A DNA stretch of 24,405 nt from a bacterium (lineage in GTDB: Bacteria; Bacteroidota; Ignavibacteria; Kapaibacteriales; UBA961), in the NCBI GenBank assembly GCA_022844575.1, contig JALHLL010000022.1, forward strand, positions 1 through 24,405. Direction: 5' to 3'. Both the position numbers and the translations under genes were made by a program. This document shows positions 1-9,225 of this stretch, in pieces (position 1 is the stretch's first letter; each line of letters opens with the position of its first letter). Below the pieces are notes generated by a model. The model made no database searches. It saw only the letters and a list, made by a program, of their open reading frames with translations, and was not told the origin of the DNA.

Positions 1-34
1 ATCGGCAGCCGGAATGTCGGAGATTAAACAATGA
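1..34 (+). CDS. C-terminal tail of an upstream gene, probably partner ABC permease (partial)
   Basis: Reading from base 2, an open frame encodes a ten-residue tail (SAAGMSEIKQ) and stops with TGA at 32-34. That stop overlaps the ATG at 31-33 of the next gene in an ATGA arrangement typical of translational coupling. MalG-type permeases usually follow a MalF/UgpA-type permease gene, so this is the expected partner. The identity is inferred from position only, because ten residues carry no diagnostic motif. A competing reading in frame 1 ends with TAA at 25-27. Confidence 0.4.
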   Translation, partial: SAAGMSEIKQ

Positions 35-852
35 ATGTAAGAATACAGGCGATTCTTCTCCATTTACTCTTATTTGTTATAGCGGCCGGAATGATTTTTC
101 CGATGTTTTGGATGTTATTATTATCCCTTCGTGAGCATCCCGAAAGTTATGAATCCTTTCTTTCATTATTCAGCGCATCCACCGTTCTTACGAACTATAC
201 CGATGCTTTGGGTTCGGATGCCTTTGGCATATATTTTCTTAATTCGGCAGCTGTAGGACTTTTGGTAACAATCGGCAATGTTATATTTTGCCTTATGTGC
301 GGTTATGCTTTTGCACGACGAGAATTTATAGGAAAACCCATCCTTTTCGGAACTATTCTGGGCGTGCTCATTATCCCTCCGCAGGTAATTATGATTCCAC
401 TCTATCGGCTTATGGTTCAGTTCGGGTGGATAAATACATATTGGGCATTAATTATTCCTTGGTTAGTGACACCTTTCGGAATATTTCTTGTTCGGCAATA
501 TATTCAGGGTTTACCCACCGATATTGAAGATGCAGCCCGCATTGACGGAGCCGGTGAATGGTATATATTATTCAGAATAGTTATGCCCTTATGCAAACCC
601 GTATTAACCGTACTTGGTATTTACATTTTTCTCGGTAATTGGAATTCTTTTCTTTTCCCGTTTTTATTTACCAATGAAGAAAACATGCGCACCTTACCTG
701 TCGGCTTGGCTTTTTATATAGGCAAACAATCTATTGATTGGGGGCATCTTATGGCAGGAGCAGGTATTTCCGCGATACCCGTCTTACTATTATTTATAGC
801 ATTTCATAAACAAATTATTCAAGGATTAACGGCGGGTGCTCTTAAAGAATGA
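31..852 (+). CDS. Carbohydrate ABC transporter permease (MalG/AraQ family)
   Basis: This 273-residue integral inner-membrane protein is one of the two channel-forming permeases of a binding-protein-dependent sugar importer (CUT1 type). About six hydrophobic segments are visible: residues near 8-30, 70-95, 105-128, 138-155, 185-205 and 240-262. The family's cytoplasmic EAA loop, which docks on the ATPase, is present around residues 165-195 (DIEDAARIDGAGEW, then a proline before a hydrophobic stretch). Length and the short polar C-terminus ending in GALKE are normal for MalG/AraQ proteins. It overlaps the preceding gene by ATGA, so it is probably the second permease of an operon whose binding protein and other permease lie left of the window. 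The substrate cannot be told from sequence. Confidence 0.92.
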   Translation: MNVRIQAILLHLLLFVIAAGMIFPMFWMLLLSLREHPESYESFLSLFSASTVLTNYTDALGSDAFGIYFLNSAAVGLLVTIGNVIFCLMCGYAFARREFIGKPILFGTILGVLIIPPQVIMIPLYRLMVQFGWINTYWALIIPWLVTPFGIFLVRQYIQGLPTDIEDAARIDGAGEWYILFRIVMPLCKPVLTVLGIYIFLGNWNSFLFPFLFTNEENMRTLPVGLAFYIGKQSIDWGHLMAGAGISAIPVLLLFIAFHKQIIQGLTAGALKE

Positions 853-888
853 TAATAAATCATCACTCTGTTACCTGATATTGTATTT

Positions 889-1878
889 ATGAAAATACTC
901 TTCATTACATCACCTGAAGCGGATAATTTACAAGACGGTCTTTTACACGGTTTCAGGTCATTATTCGGTGAGAATTGTGTTGATTTTCCCAAAAAAGATA
1001 TTATGTACAATTCATTTCCCGAATCTGAATCCGTACATCATTATGGTCGTTTATTTACACTATGGCGAACCTTACCCGATATACCCATAGATAGAAGCGA
1101 TATTATATACAAAGTAAAAAAGGGGTTATTCGATCTTATTATTATCAGCTCGGTACACAGAGTTCAACCCATCTTCAAAACATTATTACCTTATCTTAAA
1201 AAAAACAATACCATCATTATTGATGGCGAAGATGTAAATGCCGTTGTGCGTTTTGCTGCGCTTCGTTTTTTATATTTTAAAAGAGAATTAACTCCAAAAA
1301 CAAGTTATTATTTTCTTTATAAAACAATACCGCCTTTTATTTATAATGCTGTACGGTTGTATCCTTCCACTATAGTGCCGGCGGCCTTCTGCATCCCGAA
1401 AGAAAAGATAAAGGAAGATATAACACCTTCATCAAAAGAAACATTATTTCAAAGTCATATTGTTGATAATGAAATTGTTTCTTCAGAATTATTTGAGAAA
1501 AACAATACGACAATGGGGTATTTGTTTGATAATGAAGCTGATTATTATACTAATATCCAAAAAGCAAAATTCGGTATTACCACCAAACGTGGCGGCTGGG
1601 ATTGTTTACGCCATTACGAAATTGCTGCCAATGGTGCCGTACAATGCTTCAAGCAACTTTCACAAAAACCGAAAACATGCGCCCCTCATAGCTTGGCAGA
1701 TGGTGTCAATATCATTGAATACCGTAATGCTGAACACCTCGCGGAAAAAATGAACACAGTCTCTAATGATGATTATGCACACCTATTACAGAATAGTTAT
1801 GAATGGATTAAAAAACAGACAACAGAAATAAGAGCAGAGGAAATTCTTAATACTTTCCGCAGTCGTATTCTTGTGTAA
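889..1878 (+). CDS. Putative glycosyltransferase (GT-B-like, Glyco_trans_1_2-like C-terminus)
   Basis: This 329-residue soluble protein opens with MKILFITSPEAD, the beta-strand-then-loop start common in GT-B glycosyltransferases, and has a Rossmann-like hydrophobic strand around residue 80 (FDLIIISSVHR). The best family clue is at about residues 228-255: a segment reading KFGITTKRGGWDCLRHYEIAANG, in two overlapping parts, resembles the donor-binding region of glycosyltransferases with a GT1-type C-terminal domain (R..EIAA.G). A short helical tail follows. It begins 36 bp after the ABC permease on the same strand and may be co-transcribed, but no strong Shine-Dalgarno is visible. Donor and acceptor are unknown. 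A CgeB-like or capsule/cell-surface polysaccharide enzyme is possible. Confidence 0.55.
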   Translation: MKILFITSPEADNLQDGLLHGFRSLFGENCVDFPKKDIMYNSFPESESVHHYGRLFTLWRTLPDIPIDRSDIIYKVKKGLFDLIIISSVHRVQPIFKTLLPYLKKNNTIIIDGEDVNAVVRFAALRFLYFKRELTPKTSYYFLYKTIPPFIYNAVRLYPSTIVPAAFCIPKEKIKEDITPSSKETLFQSHIVDNEIVSSELFEKNNTTMGYLFDNEADYYTNIQKAKFGITTKRGGWDCLRHYEIAANGAVQCFKQLSQKPKTCAPHSLADGVNIIEYRNAEHLAEKMNTVSNDDYAHLLQNSYEWIKKQTTEIRAEEILNTFRSRILV

Positions 1879-2379
1879 TAAAAACATCTAAGTGTAAAAA
1901 GTTGTGCCGTATGCTTATAAGTGGAAGTATATGTGATGCCTCTTCTTCGTTATGATTGTTATCTATTTCTTTTATCATAATTTGCGTATGTGAGTAATTA
2001 TCCCTCTCGAACTAAGGGGATACAAAGTACTACTTACAATTGTCTGCTTTTACAATGGTTTGTATAGAATATGGGACGTGTTAACAAAACAATTTACGAA
2101 GTTAAGTCTGGGGTTGGAATGGTCATCCTTGCTCTGATGAGATTGCTGAGTATGATGCTTAAATATTTATACCGATTATATAGAGGCGATTGTTTTGTGA
2201 ATAAGCCTATTGTCGAAATACCGCGCTCGAATTTGAAGCTAGTTGCGGCATGGATGTTAAAAATTTACTTCCCCAAAAACTGTAGTTGATAACAATGTCT
2301 ATATATCTGCACATGAGAATAGGTATATGATATTATTCTGAAATTAGCTCTTAATAGTTAGACAACAAAGGACAAGATA
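1879..2379. other. Gene-poor 501-bp gap with one doubtful small ORF
   Basis: There is no RNA gene or mobile element that I recognise here. A 72-codon open frame on the plus strand (2071-2289) begins MGRVNKTIYEVKSG, has a hydrophobic first half (about residues 15-40) and resembles no family I know. It lacks a ribosome-binding site, so I do not call it a gene. A weak 6-bp inverted repeat (TATCCC at 1999-2004, GGGATA at 2017-2022) has no U-tract. The last bases, AAAGGA at 2367-2372, are the ribosome-binding site of the next gene. The gap may hold a decayed gene plus the promoter of the 2380 gene. Confidence 0.4.
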
Positions 2380-5241
2380 ATGTATTGGAAACAAATCTCT
2401 CTTTTTATACTTTTCATAGTAAACGCTATTTCAAGTTCATATTCGCAAAACTTAGAATTTGAAGAGTTGAAGGATATTCCCGGAGCATATATTACATCCA
2501 TCAATGAGCTAAGCACCGGTGAAATTATAATTAGTACTCCGCAAGGTATATGGAAAGGCAGTTCTGACTTTTCTTCATGGATAAAGATCTCCTCAGGAAT
2601 CGTTGATTCAACAGTACTCTCGATAGTGATAACAAAAAGTGACTTTATTATAGCCGGTACACCAACCGGTTTGTATAGAACCACAACCTTGGGTACGATT
2701 TGGACAAAAGTGGGCGGCAATTTCAGTTCGAATGACGTAAGGCATTTATCCATACATCCGAATGGTTACATCTATGCCGGCGTACACAAAAGACTATATC
2801 GTTCAAGGGATAATGGCGTTACATGGCTCCCCTTTGCCGATAACATCATGAAGCTATATGTGGGTGAAGCTTGTTATGGAGCAGCTCATTATGGAAAAGA
2901 CAACAGACTATTTGTAATGACGCATTATTCGGATGATGATGGCAAAACATGGAAAGTTCCCGAAAGAGTAGGTGCTTTAGTTCCTAACGAAACATACAGT
3001 AACGGCATTGTACACGCATACGCAACTATGCCTAATGGTTTTCATTATATTTCATACACAGATACAACAAGAGACATAATATCGGGATATTTTTTAGTTT
3101 CCACGGATAACGGTATCAATTGGGGAGCAGGAAACCACAGAGAAGGAAGAGAGAAAGACTATTCGAAAGATGACACAAAGGAAGTTTATCATAATTTTTT
3201 GTACTTGCGAGGTAAACAAAAAGCAGTTAATATACTACCCCACAATGGTGATACCGCACTCTTTTTTCCATATCACGGATTTCCGATTTTGGCAAAACCT
3301 GTTATCACTCTTTTACCCAATTATATATTCGTGGATTTACGATATTTCTCAACAAAACAAACCGGATTAACCAGCACGGAAGTAACGTGCACAAAGGTTT
3401 TAAGCAACGGTACTTTTATTTTAGGTACATATGGAGCAGGATTATTTTATAGCACAAATAGAGGGCTAAAATGGAATAAAGTTATTTTACCGATAAATTA
3501 TCCCGTTTTAACATGTTATGCTCGTTCCGATAAACTTGGGAAAACGTATTTAGGAACTACGGATGGGCTTTATGAATATGATGAAAAAAAGAATGTTTTT
3601 AATGAGATTCCCCTTACAGACACAAATGGTAAGTGCATATTAAGTATTGCACTACGACCGAAAGATGCTAAATTATTTTTTATAGGCCGTGAAGGACTCT
3701 ATGAAAGAGAAGGTAGTACGTTCAAAAAAATTTACCCCAGTTACCTTTGGAATTTTTGTAAAGACCTTCTGTTTTATGATGACACATTAAACTTAGCAAC
3801 CGAGTATGGCGGGCTTTACTCTCACAATTATCAAACATGGCTACCTTATGAACCCATAAGCCCCAAAGGTTTTGCTCATGGATTTTTTAATTACTTCAAT
3901 AAAAAATACTCCTTTCCAATAACAATAGAATCATATTTAACAACACTATCAAATAAAATTAGCATTAGATATTATTCGCCAATCTATGGCACAGTAAGTT
4001 TAATGGCAGGTATTCCTTACTACAGATTAGTATCACTAGAACCATTAGAAAGAAGATACCCCAATAGTTTTGCTATTACCGAAGGTAGCAGTAACGATGA
4101 CTTCTATTTAGGAAATGAAACAGGTGTTTATAAACTAGATGTGGAAGCAAAAGCTTGGGTACAGAATAAAAAAACTGGACTCCTTACTGATAGAGTATTG
4201 GCATTAGCTTCAAATCAAGTTGGGGAGGTATTTGCCGGTGCTTTAACGGGAGCTTTTTTTTCGATAGATAAAACAACAACATGGTCGAAAATTGCCCCTT
4301 TTCCAACAACGGCAGTACGTAGCCTTGCCGTTGACCACAAAGGATACATTTATGCAGGATTAGCATGGGGCGGAATTTACAAAAGTACACAATCGAGTGT
4401 AAAAATGTCAGCACCCGAATTAGCGGTACCGGCAAACAATGCTAAAGAGATAAAAGTACAAAGTAATGCTTCGTGGAAACAAGTACGATATGCTACTGGG
4501 TACCATTTACAATTATCAAAAGACTCATTATTTACATCAATGGTATCGAATGATTCTACCTTGGATAATAGTGTACTAAAAATGGAAAAGTTATTGGAAA
4601 TCAATTCTCAATACTATTGGCGCGTACGAGGTGTATTTGATAGATTCAGAGGGGAATGGTCGGAAATTCGAACATTTACCACTGAAACGATAGTTCCCGA
4701 AAAACCGGCTTTAAGTAAACCAAAGAAAAAATCCGTGAACATTGTTTTAAATCCATTATTACAATGGACGAAATCCATATACTCCGATCATCATCATACA
4801 CAGCTTTCAACAAAAGAAGATTTTTCCGCTGTATTGATTGACGACAGTACAGTGTACTCTTCGGCTAGACTAGTTGATAATTTACAATCAGGAACCGAAT
4901 ACTTTTGGCGTATACGTGGCAAAAACAAAGCAGGTTACGGACCATGGTCGGAAGTGTGGAATTTTACAACGGAAAATGTTAATTCCGTTAACGAAGAAAA
5001 AGAAGAGCTATTGATAACTATCAATGCTACAACGCTTATTATTGAGAATAATCCCAATACTCACACGAGATGTATAATCTATATCACGAATATCAAAGGT
5101 GAACGCTTACTTAGTTCAACCATAGAAAAGGGTATAAAATCAACCCAAATACAGGTCGAGTCCCTACCGGAAGGATATTACATGGTAAGTCTTGAATGTG
5201 AAACGGGAGTAATACATAAAAATCTACTCTATAGTAAATAG
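2380..5241 (+). CDS. Secreted beta-propeller / fibronectin-III protein with T9SS-type C-terminal sorting domain
   Basis: This 953-residue exported protein has a signal peptide (about residues 1-22, hydrophobic ISLFILFIVNAI, then SYSQ). Residues 30-650 contain repeated BNR/sortilin-like propeller blades, recognisable by S/T-x-D/N-x-G-x-x-W motifs such as SRDNGVTW, STDNGINW and STNRGLKW. Two fibronectin-III-like domains follow at about 665-767 and 768-865, with the paired signatures YYWRVRG and YFWRIRGKN before a W-S-E-x-x-x-F-T-T-E strand. The last ~75 residues (TNIKGERLL then LPEGYYMVSL) look like a slightly degenerate T9SS type-A sorting domain, which would route the protein to the cell surface or medium. 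The start is supported by AAAGGA 7 bp upstream. It is probably an adhesion or surface protein. The substrate is unknown and no enzymatic motif was seen. Confidence 0.85.
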   Translation: MYWKQISLFILFIVNAISSSYSQNLEFEELKDIPGAYITSINELSTGEIIISTPQGIWKGSSDFSSWIKISSGIVDSTVLSIVITKSDFIIAGTPTGLYRTTTLGTIWTKVGGNFSSNDVRHLSIHPNGYIYAGVHKRLYRSRDNGVTWLPFADNIMKLYVGEACYGAAHYGKDNRLFVMTHYSDDDGKTWKVPERVGALVPNETYSNGIVHAYATMPNGFHYISYTDTTRDIISGYFLVSTDNGINWGAGNHREGREKDYSKDDTKEVYHNFLYLRGKQKAVNILPHNGDTALFFPYHGFPILAKPVITLLPNYIFVDLRYFSTKQTGLTSTEVTCTKVLSNGTFILGTYGAGLFYSTNRGLKWNKVILPINYPVLTCYARSDKLGKTYLGTTDGLYEYDEKKNVFNEIPLTDTNGKCILSIALRPKDAKLFFIGREGLYEREGSTFKKIYPSYLWNFCKDLLFYDDTLNLATEYGGLYSHNYQTWLPYEPISPKGFAHGFFNYFNKKYSFPITIESYLTTLSNKISIRYYSPIYGTVSLMAGIPYYRLVSLEPLERRYPNSFAITEGSSNDDFYLGNETGVYKLDVEAKAWVQNKKTGLLTDRVLALASNQVGEVFAGALTGAFFSIDKTTTWSKIAPFPTTAVRSLAVDHKGYIYAGLAWGGIYKSTQSSVKMSAPELAVPANNAKEIKVQSNASWKQVRYATGYHLQLSKDSLFTSMVSNDSTLDNSVLKMEKLLEINSQYYWRVRGVFDRFRGEWSEIRTFTTETIVPEKPALSKPKKKSVNIVLNPLLQWTKSIYSDHHHTQLSTKEDFSAVLIDDSTVYSSARLVDNLQSGTEYFWRIRGKNKAGYGPWSEVWNFTTENVNSVNEEKEELLITINATTLIIENNPNTHTRCIIYITNIKGERLLSSTIEKGIKSTQIQVESLPEGYYMVSLECETGVIHKNLLYSK

Positions 5242-5415
5242 AAGTAAAAGTAAACATTTTATAGAAAGCACGTTGATAAAGCCAACATACTTTTTATGTG
5301 TAAAAATGGAATAAATTGACAGGACATCCATTCTTTCATTCCACACTTTTTCGTGCCGTATTGTATATTGCATTGCTTTATCGGGCAAAAATCACCTATT
5401 GAAGAAAGAAGAAAT

Positions 5416-6954
5416 ATGTATTCGCGTGTAATGTCCGCATCTGTTTTCGGTATCAATGCTTTTCCCGTTGAGGTTGAAGCACATCTTGAAAACCAATTAC
5501 CGGGCATAAGCATAGTAGGGCTGCCCGATTCGGCAGTACGCGAATCACGCGAACGTGTTGTGGCGGCTATTAAAAACTCCGGTTTTCCTTTTCCACTTAA
5601 AAAAATCACCATCAATCTTGCGCCTGCCGATATTCGTAAAGAAGGCAGTGCTTTCGATTTGCCCATTGCGATAGGTATTCTAAAAGCCGTCGGCATTATT
5701 GAGACTGATCTTGACAATACCCTTATACTTGGCGAATTGGCTCTTGACGGCACTCTTCGCCCCGTGCATGGTATTTTGTCTATTGCCATCGAAGCTGCAA
5801 AGTCGGGCTTTAAAAGAATGTTGCTTCCTGCGGAAAATGCAGCCGAAGCTGCCCTTTCACCCGAAATCGAAGTGATTCCTATTCAGTCATTAGCTCAAGC
5901 TATCCGTTACCTTAATGCCGATGAAACGATTGTCCCCTATACCGTTGACTTACAAACACTTTTTAGCCATAATGAACACTCTGCTATTGATTTGGCAGAT
6001 GTAAAAGGCCAGGAAAATGTAAAAAGGGCTATGGAAATAGCGGCAGCCGGAGGACATAATATTATTATGATTGGCCCACCGGGCAGCGGTAAAACAATGC
6101 TTGCCAAAAGAATCCCCTCCATACTGCCGCCACTTACTTTACAAGAAGCATTGGAAACAACAAAAATTCATTCCGTTACGGGTTTACTATCTTCCGGTCA
6201 GGCATTGGTCACTATCCGCCCCTTCAGGGCTCCACATCATACTATTTCCGATGCTGCATTGGTTGGCGGTGGTATGGGTATCGTTCGCGCCGGAGAAATT
6301 TCTATGGCGCACCATGGCGTTTTGTTTATGGATGAATTACCTGAATTTGCTCGTAATGTACTTGAAGTACTCCGCCAACCCTTGGAAGATAAAAAAATAA
6401 CAGTTTCAAGAACCAAAATGACGGTGGAGTTTCCCGCTAACTTTATGTTGGTGTGTTCCATGAATCCTTGTCCCTGTGGTCATTTCGGCAATTCTTTGCA
6501 GCAATGTTCCTGCACTCCGCAACAAATACAAAGGTATATGGCAAAAATATCGGGTCCTTTACTCGATAGAATTGACATACATTGCGAAGTCCCTTCCGTG
6601 AAATATCAAGATCTCGCCGACTCACGTTCAGGTGAATCATCGGCTTCAGTACGCGAGCGTGTTGTAAAAGCACGATATAAACAAGAAAAGCGTTTTGCTG
6701 AAAGGCAAGGCATTTTTAAGAATGCGGATATGAGTTCGCGCGATATACGCACTTTTTGTATTCTCGATAAAAACGGTTCGGAATTGGTAAAAATGGCAAT
6801 GACAAAATTGGGATTTTCGGCTCGGGCTTTTGATAGAATATTAAAAGTGGCAAGAACTATTGCCGACCTTGCCGATAGCGAGAGTATTTTAACACCACAT
6901 ATTAGCGAAGCAATTCAGTACAGGAATTTGGATAGGCAATATTGGAATGCTTAG
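5416..6954 (+). CDS. comM: YifB/ComM family Mg-chelatase-like AAA+ ATPase
   Basis: This 512-residue AAA+ protein is related to ComM, the hexameric helicase that promotes branch migration during integration of transformed DNA. The order is an N-terminal ChlI/Lon-protease-like domain (residues 1-170, beginning SRVMSASVFGINAFPVEVE), then the ATPase with Walker A GPPGSGKT at 220-227 and Walker B VLFMDELPE around 302-310, a Cys-rich insert (Cys 347, 352, 354, 364 and 366) and a C-terminal Mg-chelatase domain. The frame stays open upstream to an ATG at 5353, but family N-termini begin at the MYSRV methionine, so I chose 5416; the result matches the usual ~510 residues. It is a single gene. Its presence is compatible with natural competence but does not prove it, since the family is widespread. 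Confidence 0.95.
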   Translation: MYSRVMSASVFGINAFPVEVEAHLENQLPGISIVGLPDSAVRESRERVVAAIKNSGFPFPLKKITINLAPADIRKEGSAFDLPIAIGILKAVGIIETDLDNTLILGELALDGTLRPVHGILSIAIEAAKSGFKRMLLPAENAAEAALSPEIEVIPIQSLAQAIRYLNADETIVPYTVDLQTLFSHNEHSAIDLADVKGQENVKRAMEIAAAGGHNIIMIGPPGSGKTMLAKRIPSILPPLTLQEALETTKIHSVTGLLSSGQALVTIRPFRAPHHTISDAALVGGGMGIVRAGEISMAHHGVLFMDELPEFARNVLEVLRQPLEDKKITVSRTKMTVEFPANFMLVCSMNPCPCGHFGNSLQQCSCTPQQIQRYMAKISGPLLDRIDIHCEVPSVKYQDLADSRSGESSASVRERVVKARYKQEKRFAERQGIFKNADMSSRDIRTFCILDKNGSELVKMAMTKLGFSARAFDRILKVARTIADLADSESILTPHISEAIQYRNLDRQYWNA

Positions 6955-6986
6955 TAAACTGTACTACAATTATTCTGGATACTCAA

Positions 6987-7688
6987 TCATTCTAAATTAC
7001 CTTTAATTACATGTATAACTTCATTAACATTTATGCTTCCGTATTTACTATAGTCCCTAACAGTAATTATTGTATTTGATTCATTTAATAGGAAATCTAT
7101 TGATTTAACTACAACTTTCAAACCCCTTTTGATTTGTTCAACACTATGCACTTTAACAGACGGTATATAATGAACAAAATCATTTCTCAGTTCTTTAACA
7201 AAATGAATTTCTTCCAATTCATCATCTGACAATACAAGTGGTTTATGACTGATCATCCTCTTCATCCAATAACCACCATCCATTACCCTTGCCAATGCAG
7301 TCCAGAATCCGATCAACTTATCATTTTTACTTTTTTTATTTTTAACATCCATTCCACTATTACTATTAGGTACATCATATTCTATTCTGTAATAATGTCT
7401 ATTCGGATAAGTTTTCACTTTTTGTATTTCTCCTATCTCATCATCTCCCCACTTAACTATTGTCCCCCCATCAACAAACCTACCCTCAATGACATTATCA
7501 TAATTGCCATTTACCAATGCGGATATTGCCAATGCGTAAAGACAGTCATGCAATGCTATCGTACACCATTTCCATTTGTATTCATTACTCAGCTCAATAA
7601 AATTTTTTGCAACTAACAGAGAATCAAGTGCATTATCAACTTCATAAATAATTAGGCTATGTTCATCTCTACCCATTATAACCACCAT
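6987..7688 (-). CDS. HEPN-like domain protein of unknown function
   Basis: This 233-residue soluble protein (229 if translation starts at the second Met, 7676, which has a GGTGG upstream) has no assigned role. Residues 20-70 form an amphipathic helical segment (WKWCTIALHDCLYALAISALV), and residues 168-173 read RNDFVH, matching the R-X4-H motif of HEPN nucleases and nucleotide-binding helical bundles. The central part (about 75-125) is polar and variable. HEPN proteins include toxin RNases and components of abortive-infection systems, but no antitoxin or MNT partner is adjacent. It sits alone on the minus strand between two plus-strand housekeeping genes and looks more AT-rich than they do, so acquisition by transfer is plausible. 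Function by inference only. Confidence 0.6.
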   Translation of the reverse strand: MVVIMGRDEHSLIIYEVDNALDSLLVAKNFIELSNEYKWKWCTIALHDCLYALAISALVNGNYDNVIEGRFVDGGTIVKWGDDEIGEIQKVKTYPNRHYYRIEYDVPNSNSGMDVKNKKSKNDKLIGFWTALARVMDGGYWMKRMISHKPLVLSDDELEEIHFVKELRNDFVHYIPSVKVHSVEQIKRGLKVVVKSIDFLLNESNTIITVRDYSKYGSINVNEVIHVIKGNLE

Positions 7689-7784
7689 ATAAATATAACT
7701 TACTTTGTTTGTAATACAACGTTTTGAGGTTGGGTTTAGTATTTGTTGTTAAATTGTATTGATAGCAATAAGTAAATAATAAGA

Positions 7785-9224
7785 ATGAAAATTGAACTTC
7801 AGGATACGATATTAACGCAAATGGGCACTCTTGCCGATAAGCATGGGGTACGATTATATGTAGTTGGCGGTTATGTTCGCGACCATTTTATCGGCGGCGA
7901 TAGAATGGATATTGATTTTACCGTTGTAGGTGATGCTTTGGCATTTGCCGGAATCGTGGCAAATCATTTTCATTCAAAAGCAGTTGTTTATGAGCGTTTT
8001 CGCACGGCTCTTGTTCCCGTCGGCGATTATAAATTGGAGTTTGTAGGTACAAGAAAAGAAGAGTATCTGCCGGAAAGCCGCAAACCGATAGTTACGGAAG
8101 GAACTCTTGAAGATGATTTACGAAGGCGGGATTTTACCGTTAACGCCCTTGCCATTGCACTTAATCATGATAATTATGGAGAATTCATAGATTTGTTCGG
8201 AGGTATCGCCGATCTAAATAAAGGAATTATACAAACTCCGCTTGACCCTCATATTACGTTTAGCGATGACCCCTTGCGTATGCTGCGTGCAGCACGTTTT
8301 TCATCACGTTTACAATTCACAATTCCTCAAGAAATAATAAATGCCATTCAAGAAATGGCTTCAAGAATTACCATTATCTCTCAGGAACGTATAACGGATG
8401 AGTTCCTAAAAATTCTTGCTACGCCGAAACCGAGCGTCGGATTAAAGATTCTCTATGAAACAGGTTTGATGGAGCATATCTTTCCCGAAGTTCACCGATT
8501 AGCGGGTGTTGATTTGGTTCAGGTAGGCGAGCAGGAGTATGCTCACAAGGATGTTTTTTTTCATACACTTCAAGTCGTGGATAATATCGCCCTGATGACC
8601 GATAATGTATGGCTTCGTTTTGCTACGCTTATGCATGATATTGCAAAGCCGAAAACAAAAAAATTTATTCAAGGTACAGGGTGGTCTTTTCATGGGCATG
8701 AGGAAATAGGAGCGCGCTGGCAAAAAAGCATTTTTCGTCGTATGAAATTACCGATGGAACATTTGCCTTATGTGGAAAATATTGTTCGGCTTCATCAACG
8801 CCCTATGGTGCTTGTTGATGATGGCGTTACCGATAGTGCGGTAAGACGGCTTGCCGTTGCTGCGGGAGATTCGCTTGAAGATTTATTTACTTTATGCCGT
8901 GCCGATATTACGACAAAAAATCCAAAAAGGGCGGAAAAATATCTTCGTAATTATGATAAGGTGTATCAAAAAATAGTAGATGTGCGCGATCGTGATAATT
9001 TGCGAGCGTTTCAATCACCTGTTCGTGGCGAAGAGATTATGGCTCTCTGCTTATTAACTCCTTCTCGTGCAGTCGGATATATTAAAACAGCTATTGAAGA
9101 AGCAATTCTGGATGGTATTATTCCCAATGAATATGATGCTGCAAGGGAATATTTATTGCTTAACAAAAATGCATGGTTAGAGGAAGCAAAAGAATTGCCT
9201 CTCGGAAAAATAAAGAGCGAATAA
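7785..9224 (+). CDS. cca: CCA tRNA nucleotidyltransferase / poly(A) polymerase family protein with HD domain
   Basis: This 479-residue enzyme belongs to the class II polymerase-beta-type nucleotidyltransferases that add or repair the 3' CCA of tRNA. The head domain shows the GG-x-VRD motif (VVGGYVRDH, about residues 26-34) followed by the catalytic DxD in RMDIDFTVVG. The conserved RRRDFTVNALAI segment (about 114-125) and the RNA-binding/neck region RMLRAARFSSRL follow. An HD-type phosphohydrolase region comes next (HKDVFFHTLQVVD then LMHDIAKPKTK, about 255-295), a common C-terminal partner in this family that may remove terminal phosphates. Full CCA-adding versus A-adding activity cannot be decided from sequence. 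Its stop lies 1 bp from the stop of the convergent downstream gene. Confidence 0.93.
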   Translation: MKIELQDTILTQMGTLADKHGVRLYVVGGYVRDHFIGGDRMDIDFTVVGDALAFAGIVANHFHSKAVVYERFRTALVPVGDYKLEFVGTRKEEYLPESRKPIVTEGTLEDDLRRRDFTVNALAIALNHDNYGEFIDLFGGIADLNKGIIQTPLDPHITFSDDPLRMLRAARFSSRLQFTIPQEIINAIQEMASRITIISQERITDEFLKILATPKPSVGLKILYETGLMEHIFPEVHRLAGVDLVQVGEQEYAHKDVFFHTLQVVDNIALMTDNVWLRFATLMHDIAKPKTKKFIQGTGWSFHGHEEIGARWQKSIFRRMKLPMEHLPYVENIVRLHQRPMVLVDDGVTDSAVRRLAVAAGDSLEDLFTLCRADITTKNPKRAEKYLRNYDKVYQKIVDVRDRDNLRAFQSPVRGEEIMALCLLTPSRAVGYIKTAIEEAILDGIIPNEYDAAREYLLLNKNAWLEEAKELPLGKIKSE

Positions 9225-9225
9225 A

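Noticed and set aside
1999..2022. Inverted repeat TATCCC/GGGATA as a terminator
   Set aside because: It has a weak six-base stem, a 12-nt loop and no T-run after it.
5259..5789. 176-codon minus-strand frame over the start of comM
   Set aside because: It lies opposite the well-conserved comM N-terminus and resembles no family I know.
7245..7616. 123-codon plus-strand frame opposite the HEPN-like gene
   Set aside because: It is Ile/Tyr/Pro-rich low-quality translation, and the minus-strand frame is longer and more protein-like.
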